A stretch of 64,000 nucleotides of DNA from Methyloprofundus sp. (GTDB lineage Bacteria; Pseudomonadota; Gammaproteobacteria; Methylococcales; Methylomonadaceae), in assembly GCA_016592635.1 (NCBI GenBank), contig AP023240.1:248001-312000 (forward strand). Direction: 5' to 3'. Both the position numbers and the translations under genes were made by a program. The notes beneath the pieces were generated by a model, which had not been told where the DNA came from, made no database searches, and saw nothing but the letters and a program-made list of their open reading frames with translations. Every line of letters begins with the position of its first letter. Within the stretch, counting starts at the first letter, position 1. Shown here in pieces: positions 8,774 to 17,199 of the stretch.

Positions 8774-10507
8774 TCAATCAGCCAGTTTTGCAACAGCCTC
8801 ACTAGTTTGCAGAAAAACTTGTCCAGGGCTTAATTGCTGGAGAAAAGTTGTTTGATCCAATTTATCCATAACAGGTCCTTTTACCTCTGCAAGGTTAAGT
8901 GTTATTGAACTATTTTTTAATAGCTTAATAAGGTTTTCTAGCGCTTCAAAAGCGGTGGTATCAATATAGCTTACTGATGAAAAAATGAGTACCACGTGCT
9001 TTAGATTCAAGTTATTTGTGGTTTCGTGCTCTACAAAATCAATAATATAACTTACATTGGCAAAGCTGATATTTTCATCGATTCTAATTAGCAAAATATT
9101 TTTCCATGTTTTAACTTGGTGACGTTTTATGTTCCTAAAATGATCTGTACCTTCTATACGGCCTACAATGGCAATATGTGGTCGGCTAGTTCGCCGCAAA
9201 TAACTGGTAATGGTAATGGCTACTCCAAAGGCAATACCTTCTTCTATTCCCAATACCAAGACACCCAGTAAAGTCGTCAACTCGGCAATACCATCCCCCT
9301 GATCATATTTCCAAGTCTTAACAATATCTTTTAGTTTTATCAGAGGGAATATGGCAAGGAGAATAATGGCGGCTAATGCCGCTTTGGGAATATAAGTGAA
9401 TTGCTCTGTGAAAAATATCACCGCAACGCTAAGAATAATGACAGCAATCAGCATTGCCATTTGGGTACGAGCACCTGCAGAAAAATTGACCATTGTTCTA
9501 CTAAAGCCGCCTGAAACTGACATTCCGCCAGAAAATGCAGTAACAATATTTGCTGCTCCTAAAGCCAATAACTCTTGGTTAGGGTTGATTTTTTGGTTCC
9601 TGAAATTTGCGGTAACTTTGGCAATAGCAACGCTTTCTACATAGGCAATAATGGCAATAAAAAAAGCACTCGGTAAAAGGGCTTGCCATTGAATGGCATT
9701 ATTTATAAAGGCAAAGCTAATGACTGGAAAGCCTGCTTGGATTTGTCCGACAATCGCAACATCATAAGTGTCTGATAACTGATAAGCTGATACGATTGCA
9801 GTTGCTAACACCACAGCAATCAAGGGACCGCACTTACTGATACCTGTAATCAGTGTTTTTTGAAAATTTAACTTTTTTAGTAGCGAAAATAGAGGTGTTC
9901 CAAATAATATTAGTAATATTAGACTACTACTTCCTAGTCCTGCGGTATAAATATTGACCTGCTCTATATATGTCTGGTAACAATCTAAATCTATGCCACA
10001 TTGATTTTTAGGTAGTCCTAGCAAGTGTGGAATTTGGCTTAGCACAATGAGAATAGCTGCGCCGCTGGTAAAGCCAGTTAGAACTGGGTGGCTAATGAAG
10101 TTAACCAAGCTGCCCATGCGTAAAATAGCCATTAATAATAAAACCAAGCCACCTTCCGCGGCTAAAATAATGGCATTTTCTACGGGGCTTCCTAGTGCGT
10201 TTATTTCAGGGATTGATAAAACACTGGCAATCATAATGGCGGCAATGGAAACAGGGCCGACGGATAATGTTCTGCTGGTTCCTAAAAGCGCATAGATAGC
10301 AGGGGGTAATATGCTGGCATATAGGCCAACTTGAGCAGGTAAGCCAGCTAACATGGCATAAGCAATACCTTGTGGAACTAATAGGATAGCAGTAATAATG
10401 CCTGCAAAAATATCTCCATTAAAGTCTGGTTTAGTATAGCTTTTGAGCCAGCTAAAAATGGGTAGATACTGCGAAAAATTAACTTTATTGGTTTGAACTG
10501 GAGGCAT
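8774..10507 (-). CDS. SulP-family anion transporter with STAS domain
   Basis: The protein has 577 residues, a multi-helix inner-membrane transporter of the SLC26/SulP family. The family signature PQGIAYAMLAGLPAQVGLYASI is at about residues 45-66. A transporter core to about residue 420 follows, then a cytoplasmic STAS domain (about 440-560) with the VLIFSSVSYIDTTAFEAL element. The usual ligands are sulfate, bicarbonate or other anions. The neighbouring persulfide dioxygenase gene on the same strand, 115 bases upstream, points towards sulfur oxyanion transport. No strong Shine-Dalgarno is visible before the ATG at 10507. Confidence 0.92.
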   Translation of the reverse strand: MPPVQTNKVNFSQYLPIFSWLKSYTKPDFNGDIFAGIITAILLVPQGIAYAMLAGLPAQVGLYASILPPAIYALLGTSRTLSVGPVSIAAIMIASVLSIPEINALGSPVENAIILAAEGGLVLLLMAILRMGSLVNFISHPVLTGFTSGAAILIVLSQIPHLLGLPKNQCGIDLDCYQTYIEQVNIYTAGLGSSSLILLILFGTPLFSLLKKLNFQKTLITGISKCGPLIAVVLATAIVSAYQLSDTYDVAIVGQIQAGFPVISFAFINNAIQWQALLPSAFFIAIIAYVESVAIAKVTANFRNQKINPNQELLALGAANIVTAFSGGMSVSGGFSRTMVNFSAGARTQMAMLIAVIILSVAVIFFTEQFTYIPKAALAAIILLAIFPLIKLKDIVKTWKYDQGDGIAELTTLLGVLVLGIEEGIAFGVAITITSYLRRTSRPHIAIVGRIEGTDHFRNIKRHQVKTWKNILLIRIDENISFANVSYIIDFVEHETTNNLNLKHVVLIFSSVSYIDTTAFEALENLIKLLKNSSITLNLAEVKGPVMDKLDQTTFLQQLSPGQVFLQTSEAVAKLAD

Positions 10508-10565
10508 GCAAGAGTTGGGAGTTGTTCGCCTGCTTACTTAAGGCGGGGCAATCGAAAAGGTTTGT

Positions 10566-10601
10566 CTCCATAGAGAGCAATAGTTGCTGTTCTCTGTGGA
10601 G
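10566..10601 (-). other. Imperfect inverted repeat between the dioxygenase and sulP genes
   Basis: CTCCA, AGAGA and GCAA elements at 10566-10580 pair imperfectly with TTGC, TCTCT and TGGAG at 10584-10601. It could be a weak terminator or a processing hairpin between the two minus-strand genes. Confidence 0.3.
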
Positions 10602-10622
10602 AGAGTTTGGTGTTTTCTGCAG

Positions 10623-11714
10623 TTAATTTTCCTGTTTCCATGCATCGTAACCACCTGCAATTGATAGTACATTAGTATATCCCATGTTTATCAAGGTATT
10701 AGCTGCTAATGCCGAGCGATGACCGCCAGCGCAGTAAACTATAATGGCGGATGATTTATCTGATAAATCTGGCTGGGTTGCAATTTTAAATTCTAATTGC
10801 CCACGAGGGATCAGGATTGCATTTTCAATATGCCCTGCATTAAACTCTACCTCTTCTCTCACATCAATAAGTTTAGCAGTACTATTGCTGATAATTTCTT
10901 GTGCTTTTGCAGGTGAAATTTCTGTTATTTGTTGTTTAGCTGCATTGACTAAATCTTGCATGCTAGAGTTTTGATGTTTTGGGTCGGAGTCTGCAGTACG
11001 GTGTTCAGAAGCTTGATTCGCTAATTTCTCATCAATACCACAATATCGATTGGCAGGCACTGCCATATCAATAAGCTTAGGTTTGGGTAAATTAAGATTA
11101 TCCATTATGTCAATAAATTCAGCCCTACTTTTTCCTGCCAAGCGTGAGTTACTCGTGCGCTCTTGCATAACACTACTCACCCAGTGGCCTTTATAATCAT
11201 GCCCTGGGTAAACTAGAGTTTCATCAGGTAAAGTAAAGATTCTTTGGGTAATTGCATCATAGAGTGCACCCGCATCGCCGCCTTGAAAATCAGTACGACC
11301 ACAGCCGTCAATAAATAAAGCATCACCAGTAAATACTTTATCACGCCATAAGAAAGAAATGCTGCCTGCGGTATGCCCAGGAGTTGCAATAACTTTAATG
11401 GTTTCCCCAGCAGCAAACTCAAAAACATCCCCGTCTTGAATTTGAATATCAGCACTACCAGCACCACATAATGAGCTGACGGCTGTTTTTGCACCTAGCT
11501 GCTGCCTTAGTTGGCCACTAGCGGTAATATGGTCAGCATGTACATGGGACTCTAAAGAATATTTTAGGGTCAGATCATATTGCTTTAATAAATCTAGATA
11601 GACATCCATTTGCGTATCAACAGGGTCAATAAACACAGCTTCTTTAGTGATCGGATCACCTATTAAATAGGTTAAGTTACAGCTTTCTTTATCTAATAAT
11701 TGCTTAAAAATCAT
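10623..11714 (-). CDS. Persulfide dioxygenase-rhodanese fusion (ETHE1/Blh type)
   Basis: The protein has 363 residues and two domains. The N-terminal metallo-beta-lactamase fold carries SHVHADH near residue 56, the TPGHTAG histidine near 113, the FTGDALF aspartate near 130 and YPGHDYKG near 170. This is the iron-binding set of persulfide dioxygenases, which oxidise glutathione persulfide to sulfite. The C-terminal rhodanese domain (about 265-363) has the catalytic loop CAGGHRS. Together these would detoxify sulfide-derived persulfides. The gene is followed on the same strand by a SulP transporter that could move the sulfite or sulfate. The start at 11714 is the first residue of the domain. 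Confidence 0.92.
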   Translation of the reverse strand: MIFKQLLDKESCNLTYLIGDPITKEAVFIDPVDTQMDVYLDLLKQYDLTLKYSLESHVHADHITASGQLRQQLGAKTAVSSLCGAGSADIQIQDGDVFEFAAGETIKVIATPGHTAGSISFLWRDKVFTGDALFIDGCGRTDFQGGDAGALYDAITQRIFTLPDETLVYPGHDYKGHWVSSVMQERTSNSRLAGKSRAEFIDIMDNLNLPKPKLIDMAVPANRYCGIDEKLANQASEHRTADSDPKHQNSSMQDLVNAAKQQITEISPAKAQEIISNSTAKLIDVREEVEFNAGHIENAILIPRGQLEFKIATQPDLSDKSSAIIVYCAGGHRSALAANTLINMGYTNVLSIAGGYDAWKQEN

Positions 11715-11833
11715 TGAATATCTCCGAAGGTTAACAAGGCAGATGGCAAAGAAATATTATTATATAAGTATTTGTTAATGTAAAGCCAGCCTTTCCATTT
11801 TAAAACAGAGTATAGAAACGAGATATTGTTATC

Positions 11834-11938
11834 GTTCCCATGCTCCATGCGTGGGAATGCCGCTTGTGACACTCCAGCGTCAAGTACCTGGAACGCTGGA
11901 GCATTCAGGGGTGAATTCCCATGCTGGAGCATGGGAAC
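11834..11938. repeat. Palindromic repeat unit with 14-bp terminal inverted repeats
   Basis: GTTCCCATGCTCCA (11834-11847) and its exact reverse complement (11925-11938) bound a 105-bp unit. Inside is a second hairpin, CTCCAGCGT against ACGCTGGAG. It is a REP/BIME- or MITE-like structured repeat between the minus-strand genes at 10623 and 11948. Confidence 0.75.
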
Positions 11939-11947
11939 TATTAAATG

Positions 11948-12859
11948 TTATTGTTTTACGTAGCGTAATTTACGATCCCTACGTGTCCATAAGAAGAAAA
12001 CCACTGCAGTACCAATCAACCCCATCATGCCACCTGGTCCCCAAATCATAATACCCCCCAGTTGTTGATCCAGCATTATTTCAATAGCTAAACGACCATC
12101 TAATACATCATAGGCCGCATAAATTTGATCTCTTTTTAAAGTAATAATAGCACCAATAATGGTATTGGGGATGGTGACCAGCCATAAAATGATAATGCGA
12201 ATGCCAAACGGAATACGCGCTGATTTCTGCCGAGGGTCGCAGATTAACCACCAAAAAAAGAAGCCTGTCACAATCATGGTGACATGCATGGTGTTATGCA
12301 AAGATTGATCGGCAAGGGCTGCATTATGTAAGCTGGGGATTTGCCAAATTAATAAGGTGGCAATAAATAATACTGAGGCAATAATAGGATGACCCAAAAA
12401 GTGATAGAGCCATTGTACGGCTTTGTTTCTAACAATGGGGGATAATACTGAATGACGTATGCCTTTAGGTAAGCCCTGTAGCAGTGGCGCTAGTGGCATA
12501 CTTAAAATAAGTAATAACGGGCCAATGCCACGCATTAGCAAATGTTCGATTTGATGAAAAAACAGAAAATGTTCTGAAAGCGGTTCTAAAGGAGATTGCA
12601 AGGCAATCACAAAACACAGCATACCCAGTAGAAAAGTGATCGTTTGCCCTATGCCAACAGGACGACCTGCTTCACGCCGTTTAGCGCGACCACGAAAATA
12701 AACGACCGTGGTTAATAGCATCGGAATGGCAACATCGGGTGTAAAAATCCAGGCTGACCAAATAGGTTGCCAAGGCCTGATGGTGCCGTGAGCAATGCCA
12801 AGTATTGGGAAAAGGAGTAAGCTAAAGGTTATTAGAACTTTTATTGAAGTAGGGGGCAC
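11948..12859 (-). CDS. CtaG-family (caa3_CtaG) cytochrome c oxidase assembly membrane protein
   Basis: The protein has 303 residues with about seven membrane helices. Family features are the N-terminal WQPIWSAWIFTPDV segment, HFLFFHQIEHLLMRGIGPLLL near residue 95, histidines in SLHNTMHVTMIVTGFFFWW near residue 185, and a C-terminal LDQQLGGIMIWGPGG near residue 270. Members of this Pfam group are linked to assembly of copper-containing heme oxidases and possibly copper transport; the exact role is not established here. No oxidase subunits lie nearby, but copper proteins are encoded at 1934-5129. Confidence 0.88.
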   Translation of the reverse strand: MPPTSIKVLITFSLLLFPILGIAHGTIRPWQPIWSAWIFTPDVAIPMLLTTVVYFRGRAKRREAGRPVGIGQTITFLLGMLCFVIALQSPLEPLSEHFLFFHQIEHLLMRGIGPLLLILSMPLAPLLQGLPKGIRHSVLSPIVRNKAVQWLYHFLGHPIIASVLFIATLLIWQIPSLHNAALADQSLHNTMHVTMIVTGFFFWWLICDPRQKSARIPFGIRIIILWLVTIPNTIIGAIITLKRDQIYAAYDVLDGRLAIEIMLDQQLGGIMIWGPGGMMGLIGTAVVFFLWTRRDRKLRYVKQ

Positions 12860-13357
12860 GGGTATTAATCTTGGGGATAAAATAGGTAGATACTCTATTA
12901 AAACACAACCGTAAATTTCAAATATCCATATTTTTTATGAAAGTATAGTTATGATGATGGCTGTGATAGTACTCAGAATTTTCTGCTCCTATAGTTTGTT
13001 TTGCTATCATAATCTGTGTATTGTCGGGTGTCTATAGACCAGCCAGCATTTCTTTATCAATTATGGTGATAGTGAGGGTTTAGCCGCAAGGTGTGTCTGG
13101 TACTTCGATCAGTGCGCTGAATTTCATATCATATAACACATCTTCGTTAATTTTGATTTAAGCTCAAGATAGTCTTTTAAATTAGATTTTATTTTCAATC
13201 AAAGAGGGCGGAGTTGATTTGGAATATTAAACGTGGTCTGCCCGAGTTTTTCCTAGTTTTTGTGCTAGATTAATTGCCGATGACGGCGTGCGACCTGACC
13301 ACGTTTTTCATGAGCTCAACGATGATACCTCTTTCATCGTTGAGCTTCACTAGTGGC
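12860..13357. other. Non-coding gap with one strong hairpin
   Basis: No convincing gene is visible. A perfect 13-bp stem, AGCTCAACGATGA (13313-13325) with TCATCGTTGAGCT (13334-13346) and an 8-base loop, lies just beyond the stop of the minus-strand gene at 13358. It may end that transcript, although no U-tract follows on either strand. Confidence 0.45.
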
Positions 13358-15028
13358 TCATTGACCTATAATAAAAAAGGGAATGTTAGAATATTCACTT
13401 ACATCATCCGATCGATGGGCTTTTATAGTCACATAAAATGCCGCACCATTCCAGAGGTCTGCTGAAAAACTTGATATATTACCAAGCTCTATCGAACCAA
13501 TGGTTTCAGGGCCGGTATAAGGGTAAGCAGCATAGAACAAGGTATAGCCCTCAGCATTTGCAACACTATTCCATGAAATAGTGACTTGCACGCCTTCGGT
13601 AGAAATATTAATCTCAGGAGCTGTAATGGTAGTGCCATGGCCTGAATCAGAGAAACTATATCGGTATAGTTCGCTAGCATAATCATCTGTTGTCCGGTCA
13701 CTGCCATAAAAATATAACTGTTCGTTAAAATTAACAGGGCATCTAAGACTGCTAACGCCCATGTCGGTATCCACTGTTCCCGCTTCAGTACCATCACTCA
13801 TCCATAAGGTTGTCACATAAATGGATTGTTTCTGAGCAAAAAACAGAGTATCACCTACGGCGGTAAAACAATAGAGGTCTGAGCTATTTGCACCGTCGAC
13901 GACATCTTTAATCATAAAGGTGCCTGATACAGTCCCATCACTTTTCCATAATTCCCAACCATGCGTACCATCATTGGCCCTGAAAAAGAGCGTGCCATTC
14001 ACATTTGTTAAATACCAGTCGGTATAGCCCACATTGGTTTCGCCAATATTCTTAACGACAACAGTACCCGCTAATGTCCCATCTGTTTTCCATAAATCAT
14101 AAGCATCTGAACCTACGTCTTTAGCTATAAAAAATAGATGATCACCCACCGCAGCAAATTCGCGAGCACCCGGGCTGATGTGGTCAAAATCTCTTACCTT
14201 AATATTTTGCCCAGAAATAGAATCATACCGCCATAATTCATGCCCACCAGTATAACTATAGGCCATATAAATCATACCATTAACATTAATGATATGATGT
14301 AACCTACCGTGAACCCCTTCGAAATATGTGACCTGCCTAGTGCCTGCCGATGCGCCATTACTTACCCAAAGATTATCACCAACAACGAAATAAAGCCTGT
14401 CATTAACGGCTATTAGATTATGTGGTGAACTTGATCCCCTACCTGGGTTAATATCCTTAACCAGCCTAGTACCTGAAACTGATCCATCACTTACCCACAA
14501 TTCACGACCAAACTCGGGGTCATTCCACGGGACAAAATAATACAAGCTGCCAGAACCAGCAGCCGGATACCAAGGATCAAGGTAATCCGGAAGATCGATT
14601 AGTTTATAAGTTCCCTGAAGAGTACCATCACTACGCCATAATTCATGTTTTCTATCAGACTGATTCCTAAGAGGAAAAAAGTAAAGTTCATCAACGACTA
14701 GATTGCTTGTATCCGAAACTGGATAGGTATATTCATTAAAATTAATATCGGTCAGCTGCAGCGTGTCCTGCTCAACACCATTCGATGTCCATAGCTGCAG
14801 ACTATGACTGTTATTGTCAGCTTGTGCAAAAAAGAATAAACGCTCGTTTCCTGCCCTAAGACTACGAATATCACTGGAGCCATTAGGGTTAATATCTTTG
14901 ATTAATTCAGGTCCTGCTACCGCAATACCTGTAAAGGCCACAAGAAAAAAAAACGGTAGAATAAAATGTAAATAGATAAGCAACCGCTTATCATTCATTG
15001 TTTGCTGGTAATGTAATAAAATTTTCAT
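13358..15028 (-). CDS. Secreted ELWxxDGT-repeat protein with C-terminal fibronectin III-like domain
   Basis: The protein has 556 residues. The signal peptide has a long n-region and a hydrophobic core ending near AVAG (about 39). The body is built of repeats of the form ELWxSDGTxxGTxxVKDI, recurring about every 45-60 residues between about 45 and 460. They probably form a beta-propeller or solenoid. The last 90 residues (APEINIS..., ending FFIIGQ) look like a fibronectin type III domain. The start at 15028 has AAGGGG about eight bases upstream; an internal ATG at 14998 lacks such a site. The protein is probably extracellular or surface-associated. Ligand unknown. It stands alone between two gene-poor stretches. 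Confidence 0.85.
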   Translation of the reverse strand: MKILLHYQQTMNDKRLLIYLHFILPFFFLVAFTGIAVAGPELIKDINPNGSSDIRSLRAGNERLFFFAQADNNSHSLQLWTSNGVEQDTLQLTDINFNEYTYPVSDTSNLVVDELYFFPLRNQSDRKHELWRSDGTLQGTYKLIDLPDYLDPWYPAAGSGSLYYFVPWNDPEFGRELWVSDGSVSGTRLVKDINPGRGSSSPHNLIAVNDRLYFVVGDNLWVSNGASAGTRQVTYFEGVHGRLHHIINVNGMIYMAYSYTGGHELWRYDSISGQNIKVRDFDHISPGAREFAAVGDHLFFIAKDVGSDAYDLWKTDGTLAGTVVVKNIGETNVGYTDWYLTNVNGTLFFRANDGTHGWELWKSDGTVSGTFMIKDVVDGANSSDLYCFTAVGDTLFFAQKQSIYVTTLWMSDGTEAGTVDTDMGVSSLRCPVNFNEQLYFYGSDRTTDDYASELYRYSFSDSGHGTTITAPEINISTEGVQVTISWNSVANAEGYTLFYAAYPYTGPETIGSIELGNISSFSADLWNGAAFYVTIKAHRSDDVSEYSNIPFFIIGQ

Positions 15029-15125
15029 GACTTATTCCCCTTATGATAAATAGCCGGAACATCTTGCTCCTTGGTTTCTGTGTTTTACTTTGCCTTTTTA
15101 TTGTTTCAGTCGTTAGTAAAAACTA

Positions 15126-15139
15126 TGCACTTTAGTGCA
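15126..15139. repeat. Short hairpin with TTTA loop
   Basis: TGCAC-TTTA-GTGCA forms a 5-bp perfect stem. It is similar in design to the hairpins at 15408-15472 and lies upstream of the gene at 13358. Confidence 0.4.
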
Positions 15140-15275
15140 AGACTTTTAGTAAAACTCTCATTTATGAGGTTTTGCTTTAGTTTAAGGTTAAAAGAAAATT
15201 ATGAACCTAATAAAGGTTAACAACTCATCGGTTGGATATGAAGCAGATGAGGTTATAGCTGAAGCATTATTAATT

Positions 15276-15336
15276 GACATGCCACATATGCTCAGAAAAC
15301 ACTTGTTGTCTGAGTTTCAGTGGGTATGTCATAGCT
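15276..15336. repeat. Imperfect long inverted repeat
   Basis: A TGACATGCC-like left arm and a GGTATGTCA-like right arm enclose an inner CTCAG/CTGAG pair. It could fold as one branched hairpin. It lies in a stretch without genes (15029-15598). Confidence 0.4.
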
Positions 15337-15407
15337 TATATTGTGCCATTTAATATATCTTTAGCTATATTATTCAACTATAGGTTTTGTACCATGCTTT
15401 TCTTTAG

Positions 15408-15472
15408 TCGGCTTTAGCCGATTAACGACTTTCAGTCGTAAGTCAAACTATGGATCTTTTAGTCCATAGTTT
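15408..15472. repeat. Tandem array of three hairpins with TTTA/TTTCA/TTTTAG loops
   Basis: Three perfect stems follow one another: TCGGC/GCCGA (15408-15421), ACGAC/GTCGT (15425-15439) and AAACTATGGA/TCCATAGTTT (15445-15472). Similar loop sequences with different, internally matched stems suggest selection for structure. Apart from these hairpins I see nothing gene-like between 15029 and the IS4 element. Confidence 0.55.
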
Positions 15473-15598
15473 GTTGATTTCATTACTATGTATACGCTTA
15501 TTCAATTATTTTTTCAACTGAGGAGAAGCAATACAGAGTAACCAAAGGGAGCAGTCAACTTGATTATTGTATATCCTGCCTGAGATGCCTATTTCAAG

Positions 15599-15609
15599 CT
15601 GGCTGACTC
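15599..15609. repeat. Left target-site duplication of the IS4-family element
   Basis: CTGGCTGACTC directly abuts the left end of the element and is repeated exactly at its right end (17135-17145). Confidence 0.9.
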
Positions 15610-17134
15610 TAATGCCGCTACCAGTCGTGCTAAGCCTTTTTATATCAACTAGTTGCATATTCACTTCTTGGTTTCGTCATTAATGGATATCCCTTCGGTC
15701 TTCGCTTAATAACTCTTGGTTGGTTTGGTCTGGATCGTTGCCCAATTTCCGATTGAGCTATGGCAACTAAGAGAGGGTGTATTATTTTACCTAATGCTAC
15801 TCCCGTTAGAGTGATACACAAACTGGCAGTGTTACGCATCAACTGAACAGCCGCCATAAAACTTAGGTGGCGGGGTTCTTTGTCATTGAGACAGGCAGCT
15901 CTGGCAATGTTTGCGCGTATAAGGTTATAGGCCAAGAGATGTACTGCAATCTCTTTCTTAACCATCTCTGCTGTTTTGCATCGTAACATCTCCATCCCCA
16001 TATGTGTTTTTATTGTTCTAAAGTCCACCTCAATTTTCCAGCGCTGGTGATACAATTCAGCCAAGGATTTTTTGGGATAATTTTTAGCATTCATTAGCGT
16101 TGTAACATAGACTATTCCTTTGACTGAAAACTCACGAATCAAAAGCTCATCAGGTAACTCTGCCCATGCTGCATCGGATATCCATACAGTTTTTTTCTTC
16201 GGTTTTTTAACGATGATAATATGGTCTTTTGCGCCAAGGTACTGTCCTAGGCGAAAATCGTTTTTTACGGTACTCTGTTGTCTAAAAACCAGTGACGTTC
16301 CCTGTTTTGTCAGGAGAGCAATATTGGCGTAAGACGTGTAATAGCGGTCTCCGAGAAGTAAATCTTGCTTACAAAGAGACTGAATCAAATCAGAAAATAG
16401 TGATGTTTCACCCGTTCTTTTGCCTTGGTAAGGGCCGATGGCATAATCAATGCAAGCTCCTGTTGCTAATGACACAAGACCTACCAATCGTACAATTGGG
16501 AATCCCAGCCCTTGCTTTTGTGCCTTTTGTTGAGGGTAGGTTTTCTGGTTACTGTCCGTATCGGGCATAAGCAAGGTCGTGCCATCGACCAGCATAACTC
16601 GAAAACCATTCCACAACCAGTTACTTGATGCTTGGTTATGCAATACTTTACCCGAAGAGGTGACAGCTTCTTTTAAATGAGAGAGTTGCAGTCTTAGTCG
16701 GGATTTACAATAAGGCCCAGTGTTCATGGAGTTTGCATTATAATCCAAGCTAATTCGCTCGACTAAAACATGTGCAACTGCCTCCTTACAAGCCCCAGTT
16801 GAACTGAGCACTTGAAACAAAAAGGCTCTCAGTGTCACTAAAGGAGTAAAAACGGTGCTACGAACATTCCCTGATTGATGAATGGCTTCAATTAAACTAT
16901 CAGGTATTAGTCCTTTAAAAGGAAGGTCATTGAGTTGAAAAAAGGTATTTTTAAAAGATCGGACTTGTAAGCGTAGGCTTAATCGGCTAGACTTTTTCAT
17001 TAGTTAGGCTTTTTCTTAGGATTAATTGTTTTGTAGGAAATTCAATTATATCTAATAAGTAGTTAAAGCCTAACTTTAAACCTTATAAAATCATTATTAT
17101 TCAAGTACATGAGTTGCGACTGGTAGCGGCATTA
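15610..17134 (-). mobile_element. Complete IS4-family insertion sequence, 1525 bp
   Basis: The element is bounded by perfect 18-bp terminal inverted repeats (TAATGCCGCTACCAGTCG at 15610-15627, complement at 17117-17134). It is flanked by an identical 11-bp direct repeat, the size expected for IS4-type transposition. It carries one intact transposase gene. Exact repeats and an open reading frame indicate a recent insertion. Confidence 0.95.
15645..17000 (-). CDS. IS4-family transposase
   Basis: The protein has 451 residues and is intact. The DDE triad is readable as D139 (LVDGTT), D218 (LLGDRYY) and E324. The last lies in the IS4 signature YxxRWxIExxFRxxK (Y317, R320, E324, K331). The N-terminal domain is helical and probably binds the terminal repeats. 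It is the only gene of the element, and its ends lie 35 and 134 bases inside the two terminal repeats. Confidence 0.95.
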   Translation of the reverse strand: MKKSSRLSLRLQVRSFKNTFFQLNDLPFKGLIPDSLIEAIHQSGNVRSTVFTPLVTLRAFLFQVLSSTGACKEAVAHVLVERISLDYNANSMNTGPYCKSRLRLQLSHLKEAVTSSGKVLHNQASSNWLWNGFRVMLVDGTTLLMPDTDSNQKTYPQQKAQKQGLGFPIVRLVGLVSLATGACIDYAIGPYQGKRTGETSLFSDLIQSLCKQDLLLGDRYYTSYANIALLTKQGTSLVFRQQSTVKNDFRLGQYLGAKDHIIIVKKPKKKTVWISDAAWAELPDELLIREFSVKGIVYVTTLMNAKNYPKKSLAELYHQRWKIEVDFRTIKTHMGMEMLRCKTAEMVKKEIAVHLLAYNLIRANIARAACLNDKEPRHLSFMAAVQLMRNTASLCITLTGVALGKIIHPLLVAIAQSEIGQRSRPNQPRVIKRRPKGYPLMTKPRSEYATS

Positions 17135-17145
17135 CTGGCTGACTC
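17135..17145. repeat. Right target-site duplication of the IS4-family element
   Basis: CTGGCTGACTC is identical to 15599-15609 and begins at the base after the right terminal repeat. Confidence 0.9.
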
Positions 17146-17199
17146 CTTGAATGTTCAGCACACCCTGCAAGGTTTCGGGTATTATTTAATCCTCAATAC

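Noticed and set aside
13274..13465. Small plus-strand open frame near the hairpin at 13313
   Set aside because: It begins with a weak start, crosses the hairpin and runs into the opposite gene. No ribosome site or recognisable motif.
15121..15472. CRISPR array
   Set aside because: The units are hairpins with different arms and no fixed repeat-spacer period.
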